Of a DNA stretch of 5,198 bases, positions 1 through 3,789 are shown one piece after another. The first letter of the stretch is position 1. Each line of letters opens with the position of its first letter. Below the pieces are notes generated by a model. It was not told where the DNA came from, did no database searches, and saw only the letters and a program-made list of their open reading frames with translations. Position numbers and translations under genes: made by a program. The stretch comes from Planctomycetota bacterium (GTDB lineage: Bacteria; Planctomycetota; Phycisphaerae; Phycisphaerales; UBA1924): the NCBI GenBank assembly GCA_023429345.1, contig JAEYVB010000226.1, positions 1 to 5,198 of the forward strand, in the 5' to 3' direction.

Positions 1-1977
1 ATCACCGACGGCGCGGTCCCCAGCAACGAGGGCCGCGGCTACGTCCTCCGCCGCATCCTCCGCCGCGCGGTCCGCTACGGGCGGCAGATGCTCAGCGCCC
101 CGCCCGGCTTCTTCGCCGAGCTCGTCCCCATCGTCACCGGCCGCATGGGCGGGGCCTTCCCCGAGCTGCGCGGCGCCACCGAGCGCGTGCAGGCGATCAT
201 CCGCGAAGAGGAAGAAAGCTTCGGCCGCACCCTCGACCGCGGCATCAAGCTCTTTGAAGAGGCCGCCACGCGCGTCCACCACTCCGGGACCATTCCCGGC
301 GAGGACGCCTTCAAGCTCTACGACACCTTCGGCTTCCCCATCGACCTCACCGTGCTGATGGCCGAGGAGCGCGGCCTGAAGGTCGACATCGCCGGCTACG
401 AGGAGCACCGCGAGAGGGCCCGCGACCTCTCCCGCGCGGGGGGCAAGGCAGAGGGCGAGCGGGAGCTCGCGCTCGGCGCGGAGGAGGTCGCCAAGCTCCG
501 GCACCTCCGCATCGACGCGACGCAGGATGCCGACAAGTTCCACGGCCGGGAGATCGCGGCCAGCGTCCTTGCGATCTGGAGCGGCGACTCCTTCGACGAA
601 TCCGCCCGCATCGACCGCGGCGGCTTCGGCCCGGTCGGCATCATCCTCGACAAGACCAGCTTCTACGCCGAGATGGGCGGGCAGGTCGCCGACCAGGGGC
701 GGCTCCAGGTCACCCGCGAGAGCAAGTCCGGCGGCATCGGCGGCGGCGGGGAGTTCAAGGTCGAGAGCGTCCGCGCCTTCGGCGGGTACGTGCTGCACAT
801 CGGCCGCATCACCCGCGGCGAGCTGCGCGTCGGCGACGGCGTGGCGGTCCGCATCGACCAGCACCGCCGCGTGCCGATCGCGGCCAACCACACCGCGACC
901 CACCTGCTGAACTTCGCCCTGCGGAAGGTGCTGGGCGCGGGGGAGGACCAGAAGGGGTCGCTCGTCGCCCCCGACCGCCTCCGCTTCGACTTCACCAACA
1001 CCGGCCCCGTCGCCCCCGAGCAGCTCGCCGCGGCCGAGCAGATCGTCCGCGACCTGATCCGCAAGGACCTGACTGTCTTCGCCGACCTCGCGCCGCTCGA
1101 GACCGGCCGCCGCATCGAGAACCTCCGCGCCGTCTTCGGCGAGGCCTACCCCGACCCGGTCCGCATCGTCTCCATCGGGCAGCCCGTGGCCGACCTGCTC
1201 GCCTCGCCGCAGAACCCCGCGTGGGGCGAGGTGTCGGTCGAGTTCTGCGGCGGCACGCACCTCTCCAGCACCGGCCAGGCCGAGGAGTTCGCCATCATCG
1301 CCGAGGAGGCCGTCGCCAAGGGCATCCGCCGCATCGTCGCCGTCACCGGCGTGGCGGCGCGGGCCGCGCTCGAGGCCGCGGCCACGCTGGAGGGCCGCAT
1401 CGCCCGCGCGGGCTCGCTCGAGGCCGCCGCGCTCGCCCCCGAGTTTGCCGAGATCGGCCGCGAGCTCGAGCAGCTGACCATTCCCGTCGCCCGCAAGGCC
1501 GCGCTCCGCGCAGCGCTCGCGGGGCTCCAGGAGAGGATCAAGGCCGCGCAGAAGCAGGCCGCGGCCGCCAAGGCGCAGCAGGCCGTCGCCCTCGCCCGCT
1601 CCATCGCCGAATCGGCGGCGACCAGCGGCGAGGAGGTCGTCATCGCCACCATCGACCTCGGCTCCGAGCGCGCAGCGCTCGAGCAGGCGGTGAAGACCGT
1701 GCGCGACAAGTGCCCCCGCGCCGCGGTGATGCTGCTGTCGTCCGACGACTCCGACCCCGCAGCGCCGAAGGTCACCATCATGGCGGGTGTGCCCGAGGCG
1801 CTCGTCAAGCGCGGGCTCAGCGCCGGCGAGTGGGTCCGCGAGGCCGCAGCGCAGGTCGGCGGCAAGGGCGGCGGCCGCCCCGATGCCGCCCAGGGCGGCG
1901 GCACCGACACCGGCAAAGTCCGCGAGGCCATCGCCGCCGCCCGATCCCTCGCCGCCCGCAAGCTGATGGGCCCGTAG
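1..1977 (+). CDS. alaS: Alanyl-tRNA synthetase, C-terminal 658 residues (5' end outside window)
   Basis: Cytoplasmic class II enzyme that charges tRNA-Ala with alanine and hydrolyses mischarged Ser/Gly-tRNA-Ala. The frame is open from base 1 and begins in the motif 3 region: PSNEGRGYVLRRILRRA at partial residues 7-23. Next come the conserved FKLYDTFGFPIDLT block (104-117) and the editing domain with FYAEMGGQ (221-228). The two metal-binding signatures of that domain are both intact: HTATH (297-301, bases 889-903) and CGGTH (416-420, bases 1246-1260). An alanine-rich helical hinge covers about 481-540. The C-Ala domain carries GGKGGGRP (bases 1858-1881), the usual glycine-rich motif. Full-length AlaRS is about 870-900 residues, so some 220-290 N-terminal residues (motifs 1 and 2) lie upstream. 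A short glycine-rich insert (SKSGGIGGGG, about 242-251) sits in a loop of the editing domain. The stop is TAG at 1975-1977, inside a repeat element. No frameshift or missing catalytic residue is seen. The identification is very secure. Confidence 0.98.
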   Translation: MTDGAVPSNEGRGYVLRRILRRAVRYGRQMLSAPPGFFAELVPIVTGRMGGAFPELRGATERVQAIIREEEESFGRTLDRGIKLFEEAATRVHHSGTIPGEDAFKLYDTFGFPIDLTVLMAEERGLKVDIAGYEEHRERARDLSRAGGKAEGERELALGAEEVAKLRHLRIDATQDADKFHGREIAASVLAIWSGDSFDESARIDRGGFGPVGIILDKTSFYAEMGGQVADQGRLQVTRESKSGGIGGGGEFKVESVRAFGGYVLHIGRITRGELRVGDGVAVRIDQHRRVPIAANHTATHLLNFALRKVLGAGEDQKGSLVAPDRLRFDFTNTGPVAPEQLAAAEQIVRDLIRKDLTVFADLAPLETGRRIENLRAVFGEAYPDPVRIVSIGQPVADLLASPQNPAWGEVSVEFCGGTHLSSTGQAEEFAIIAEEAVAKGIRRIVAVTGVAARAALEAAATLEGRIARAGSLEAAALAPEFAEIGRELEQLTIPVARKAALRAALAGLQERIKAAQKQAAAAKAQQAVALARSIAESAATSGEEVVIATIDLGSERAALEQAVKTVRDKCPRAAVMLLSSDDSDPAAPKVTIMAGVPEALVKRGLSAGEWVREAAAQVGGKGGGRPDAAQGGGTDTGKVREAIAAARSLAARKLMGP

Positions 1978-1996
1978 CACGGGCATCCTGCCCGTG
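1973..1996 (-). repeat. Palindromic repeat, copy 1 (REP/BIME-like), overlapping the alaS stop
   Basis: CACGGGCA (1978-1985), spacer TCC and TGCCCGTG (1989-1996) form a perfect 8-bp stem. Read on the - strand, bases 1996-1973 match copy 2 at 2039-2063 on the + strand, with 22 identical positions, two T/C differences and one 1-base insertion. The two copies therefore form an inverted pair about 42 bp apart. The - strand reading CAC-GGG-CAG-GAT-GCC-CGT-GC encodes HGQDAR. From memory, this peptide string recurs in spurious ORFs of planctomycete-like genomes, which fits a dispersed intergenic repeat. Genome-wide copy number cannot be seen from one window. Confidence 0.7.
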
Positions 1997-2002
1997 TTCT
2001 TC
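1976..2002 (+). terminator. Possible rho-independent terminator after alaS (same hairpin as repeat copy 1)
   Basis: The 8-bp perfect stem 1978-1985/1989-1996 can extend by a G-U pair (1977/1997) and an A-U pair (1976/1998). It is followed by TTCTTC, a weak pyrimidine-rich U-tract. Its position directly behind the alaS stop suits termination. The interrupted T run and the three-base loop make it a moderate candidate, and it may simply be the repeat. If it does not terminate, alaS and the downstream atpZ gene could share a transcript. Confidence 0.4.
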
Positions 2003-2038
2003 GTGCCCGCCCCTATCGCACTTCAGAATCGCACGTCT

Positions 2039-2063
2039 CACGGGCACGGATGCCCGCGCCACG
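2039..2063 (+). repeat. Palindromic repeat, copy 2 (inverted partner of copy 1)
   Basis: CGGGCA (2041-2046), loop CGGA (2047-2050) and TGCCCG (2051-2056) form a 6-bp stem, flanked by CA on the left and CGCCACG on the right. It is the + strand counterpart of the element at 1973-1996. It ends 13 bp before the atpZ start codon, so it would lie in the 5' leader of atpZ if transcription starts upstream of it. Confidence 0.65.
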
Positions 2064-2076
2064 CTAAGAATGCCCC

Positions 2077-2406
2077 ATGGCCAAGGCACCCGATCCCTAC
2101 CGCCCCCCCGGCGCGCCCGCAGCGCCCGCGGAGGAGGGGCAGGACTTCCCGCGCGAGCTCCGCACCGGCGGCCATCCGTACGATGACGAACTCAAGGCCA
2201 AGCTCGGCCGCCTCAGCGTGATGGGCTTCGACTTCGTGATCTCGATCGTCGTGCTCGGCGGCATCGGCTACGCCATCGACCGCTGGGTCCGCGGCGGCGG
2301 CACCGGCTTCACGCTCGGCGGGATCGCGCTCGGGCTCATCGTCGGGACCTACCGCTTCATCAAGGACGCGATGGCCGCCCTCAGGCCGCCGCCCCCGCGG
2401 AAGTAA
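2077..2406 (+). CDS. atpZ: AtpZ/AtpI-family two-helix membrane protein (F1Fo ATP synthase-associated)
   Basis: The 109-residue protein has a proline/alanine-rich cytoplasmic N-terminus (1-35). Transmembrane helix 1 (about 51-67) is followed by the signature GYAIDRW (64-70). A glycine-rich turn (72-77) leads to transmembrane helix 2 starting at FTLGG (78-82), with the second signature GTYRFIKDA (90-98). The spacing of DRW and YRFIK is that of the AtpZ/AtpI family (Pfam ATPase_gene1). These proteins usually lie at the head of atp operons and are thought to assist c-ring/Fo assembly or Mg2+/Ca2+ supply in the inner membrane. Here the gene stands alone between alaS and convergent obgE, with no atp subunit gene visible. 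The start at 2077 is preceded by only a weak AAGAA (2066-2070), 6 bp upstream; no strong Shine-Dalgarno is present. Family membership is well supported; the partner complex is inferred. Confidence 0.85.
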   Translation: MAKAPDPYRPPGAPAAPAEEGQDFPRELRTGGHPYDDELKAKLGRLSVMGFDFVISIVVLGGIGYAIDRWVRGGGTGFTLGGIALGLIVGTYRFIKDAMAALRPPPPRK

Positions 2407-2414
2407 CGCGCGGG
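2394..2414. terminator. Hairpin spanning the atpZ stop in the convergent atpZ/obgE junction
   Basis: CCCGCG (2394-2399) pairs with CGCGGG (2409-2414) around a 9-base loop that contains the atpZ TAA. A weaker outer pairing, GCCCT (2377-2381) with AGGGC (2417-2421), is possible. The two stop codons are only 8 bp apart, so any terminator has to overlap coding sequence. There is no T-tract on either strand, so this is a weak candidate; rho-dependent or collision-based termination is equally possible. Confidence 0.25.
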
Positions 2415-3488
2415 TCAGGGCATCGTGCCGATGCTCTGGTCCTCGTCCGGCCGCTTCCACCCCTCGACCTTCACATCCGGGTTCGGGTGCAGCATGATCC
2501 AGAGCCGCGAGAGCAGCTCGCGCAGGTTCAGCCTCGCAGCGCCGCTGATCGACACGAGCTGGTCGGCGTGCCCCAGCCGCAGCTTGGAGCGCAGGTCCTC
2601 GATGGCCCGCTTCTGGTCCTCGGGGTCGGGGATCAGGTCGAGCTTGTTCAGCGCGATCAGCTCCTGCTTCTCGGCCAGCAGCGGCGAATAGTCCTCGATC
2701 TCGTCGCGGATCGCGCGGTAGTTCTCCGCCGGGTCCGAGCCGTCCAGCGGCTGCACATCCAGCACGTGCAGCAGCACCTTGGTCCGCTCGACGTGACGCA
2801 GGAAGTCGTGCCCCAGCCCGGCGCCCTCGGCCGCGCCCTCGATCAGCCCCGGGATGTCGGCGAGGATGATCCGCCGCGTGGCGTCGAGCTCCGCGATCCC
2901 CAGCTGCGGCGAGAGCGTGGTGAAGGGGTAGTCGGCGATCTTCGGGTTCGCCCGCGTGAGCGCCGCCAGCAGCGTGCTCTTCCCCGCGTTGGGCATGCCG
3001 ATGATGCCGACCTCGGCGATCACCTTCAGCTCCAGCCGCAGCGTCCTCGTCTCGCCCTGCTCACCCGCATCCGCGTGCCGCGGCGTCTGGTTCGTGGACC
3101 GCTTGAAGTGCTCGTTGCCCCAGCCGCCCTGGCCCCCCTTGGCGACCACGAAGCTCTGCCCCGCCTCGAGATCGACGAGCATCGCCCCCGACCCCGCGTC
3201 GTACACGATGGTGCCGGGCGGCATGCGGATGATGCAGTCCTTGCCCGCCGCGCCGCTCTGCTGGCTGCCGCGCCCGGCCTCGCCATCCTCGGCCTCCCAG
3301 TGGTGGCGGCCGCGGAAATCAAAGAGCGTGTTGATGTTCTCATCGCCGATGAGGATCACCGAGCCGCCATCGCCCCCGTTCCCGCCGTCGGGCCCGCCCT
3401 TGGGGACGTACTTCTCGCGCCGGAACGACACGCACCCGGGCCCGCCGTTGCCGGCCCGCACCGAGATTTCCGCCTGGTCGACGAACAT
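2415..3488 (-). CDS. obgE: Obg-family GTPase ObgE/CgtA, ribosome assembly factor
   Basis: Essential cytoplasmic GTPase that binds the 50S subunit during late assembly and responds to guanine nucleotide levels. The 357-residue protein starts MFVDQAEISV, as Obg proteins do. The glycine-rich Obg fold covers about 1-158, including SFRREKYVPKGGPDGGNGGDGG (21-42, family hallmark). The G domain follows: G1 GMPNAGKST (164-172), switch I IADYPFTT (184-191), G3 DIPG (211-214), G4 NKLD (281-284) and G5-like SISG (313-316, where SA is more usual). The protein ends soon after the G domain, so the C-terminal OCT domain of Bacillus Obg is absent. ATG at 3488 was chosen from this N-terminus. The frame stays open upstream to a GTG at 3614, but that 42-residue extension has no family counterpart. 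No Shine-Dalgarno precedes the ATG; the sequence there is CCTCC instead. Convergent with atpZ and divergent from tRNA-Lys. Confidence 0.97.
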   Translation of the reverse strand: MFVDQAEISVRAGNGGPGCVSFRREKYVPKGGPDGGNGGDGGSVILIGDENINTLFDFRGRHHWEAEDGEAGRGSQQSGAAGKDCIIRMPPGTIVYDAGSGAMLVDLEAGQSFVVAKGGQGGWGNEHFKRSTNQTPRHADAGEQGETRTLRLELKVIAEVGIIGMPNAGKSTLLAALTRANPKIADYPFTTLSPQLGIAELDATRRIILADIPGLIEGAAEGAGLGHDFLRHVERTKVLLHVLDVQPLDGSDPAENYRAIRDEIEDYSPLLAEKQELIALNKLDLIPDPEDQKRAIEDLRSKLRLGHADQLVSISGAARLNLRELLSRLWIMLHPNPDVKVEGWKRPDEDQSIGTMP

Positions 3489-3495
3489 GAGCTGG

Positions 3496-3501
3496 AGGAT
3501 A
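3496..3501 (-). promoter_or_regulatory. Candidate -10 box for obgE (leaderless start)
   Basis: On the - strand, TATCCT (3501 to 3496) matches four of six bases of TATAAT, including the first TA and last T. It lies 7 bp before the obgE ATG, so transcription would begin at or next to the start codon. This would fit the absence of a Shine-Dalgarno. No convincing -35 is found at 16-18 bp spacing, so support is weak. Confidence 0.25.
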
Positions 3502-3546
3502 GGGTCCCGGCCGACGCCGAACCCGCGTGCGCACCGCTCCCGCACG

Positions 3547-3562
3547 GTTTCTCGCGAGAAAC
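3547..3562. promoter_or_regulatory. Perfect 16-bp palindrome between obgE and tRNA-Lys, possible operator
   Basis: GTTTCTCG (3547-3554) followed by CGAGAAAC (3555-3562) is a perfect dyad without a spacer. It sits centrally in the 140-bp divergent spacer, about 58 bp upstream of the obgE ATG and 66 bp upstream of the tRNA. It has no loop bases and no T-tract, so it looks more like a binding site for a dimeric protein than a terminator. It partly consists of A/T-rich flanks, unusual in this GC-rich window. I do not recognise the regulator. Confidence 0.4.
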
Positions 3563-3590
3563 TGATTCCCGCGGGGTTCGGTCCTACCCT
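3562..3590 (+). promoter_or_regulatory. Weak candidate promoter for tRNA-Lys
   Basis: CTGATT (3562-3567) as -35 and TACCCT (3585-3590) as -10 are separated by 17 bp. Each matches three of six consensus bases. The -10 lies 38 bp before the tRNA, leaving room for a short 5' leader. The -35 abuts the 16-bp palindrome, so a protein bound there could affect it. Spacing is the main support. Confidence 0.22.
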
Positions 3591-3628
3591 TGGAGGCTCA
3601 AGACCGAGCGGCACGCTCCGGTCCTTGG

Positions 3629-3701
3629 GAGGGCGTAGCTCAGTTGGTAGAGCAGCGGACTTTTAATCCGCTGGTCCAGGGTTCGAGTCCCTGCGCCCTC
3701 A
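3629..3701 (+). tRNA. tRNA-Lys, anticodon TTT
   Basis: All four arms fold without mismatch. The acceptor GAGGGCG (3629-3635) pairs with CGCCCTC (3694-3700). The D arm is GCTC/GAGC (3638-3641/3650-3653) with loop AGTTGGTA. The anticodon stem GCGGA/TCCGC (3655-3659/3667-3671) holds loop CTTTTAA, with anticodon TTT at 3662-3664. The variable loop is TGGTC. The T arm CAGGG/CCCTG (3677-3681/3689-3693) has loop TTCGAGT. The discriminator is A3701. CCA is not encoded (TTC follows), so CCA must be added by nucleotidyltransferase. The tRNA reads AAA and AAG lysine codons. No duplicate of its 3' end is visible nearby, so there is no sign of an integrated element. Confidence 0.97.
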
Positions 3702-3706
3702 TTCGT

Positions 3707-3725
3707 GGCCGGCCCCGCGCCGGCC
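3707..3725 (+). terminator. GC-rich hairpin just downstream of tRNA-Lys
   Basis: GGCCGGC (3707-3713) pairs perfectly with GCCGGCC (3719-3725) around the loop CCCGC, starting 5 bp after the tRNA. No T-tract follows. It could act as a 3'-trailer processing structure or as part of a double-hairpin termination region. Confidence 0.35.
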
Positions 3726-3745
3726 CGGGGTGAGACCGACAGGAC

Positions 3746-3764
3746 GGGGGCCGCGGCCCCCTTT
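3746..3764 (+). terminator. Palindromic hairpin with short T run, probable tRNA-Lys terminator
   Basis: A perfect 16-bp palindrome at 3746-3761 (GGGGGCCG then CGGCCCCC) can fold as a 6-bp G/C stem with a CGCG loop. It is followed by TTT and four C. It lies between the tRNA and the SNF2 gene and is the best termination candidate for the tRNA transcript. The T run is short. Because it lies 26 bp before ATG 3790, it could also affect the leader of the helicase mRNA. Confidence 0.45.
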
Positions 3765-3789
3765 CCCCAGGATGGGGTACGCGCGACGG

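Noticed and set aside
1666..1680. Inverted repeat GAGCGC-GCA-GCGCTC inside alaS
   Set aside because: Falls in ordinary coding sequence (SERAALEQ). GC-rich codons make such short dyads frequent.
2001..2029. Possible atpZ promoter with CAGAAT (2024-2029) as -10
   Set aside because: The -10 matches four of six bases, but no -35 resembling TTGACA lies at acceptable spacing.
1221..2186. Long + strand open frame in another phase over alaS (Arg/Gly-rich, 321 codons)
   Set aside because: Shadow of the GC-rich alaS codons. The product is arginine-rich low complexity with no recognisable domain, while alaS is certain.
3489..3614. 42-residue N-terminal extension of obgE from a GTG at 3614
   Set aside because: Obg proteins begin at MFVD-like sequences. 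The extension has no family similarity, crosses the 16-bp palindrome and would leave only 14 bp to the tRNA.
2487..3638. Long + strand open frame opposite obgE (383 codons)
   Set aside because: Antisense shadow created by third-position GC bias. It runs into the tRNA gene and lacks any family motif.
3629..3701. tRNA-Lys as an integration site for a mobile element
   Set aside because: No repeat of the tRNA 3' end, integrase or change in base composition is visible downstream; the next gene is chromosomal in style.
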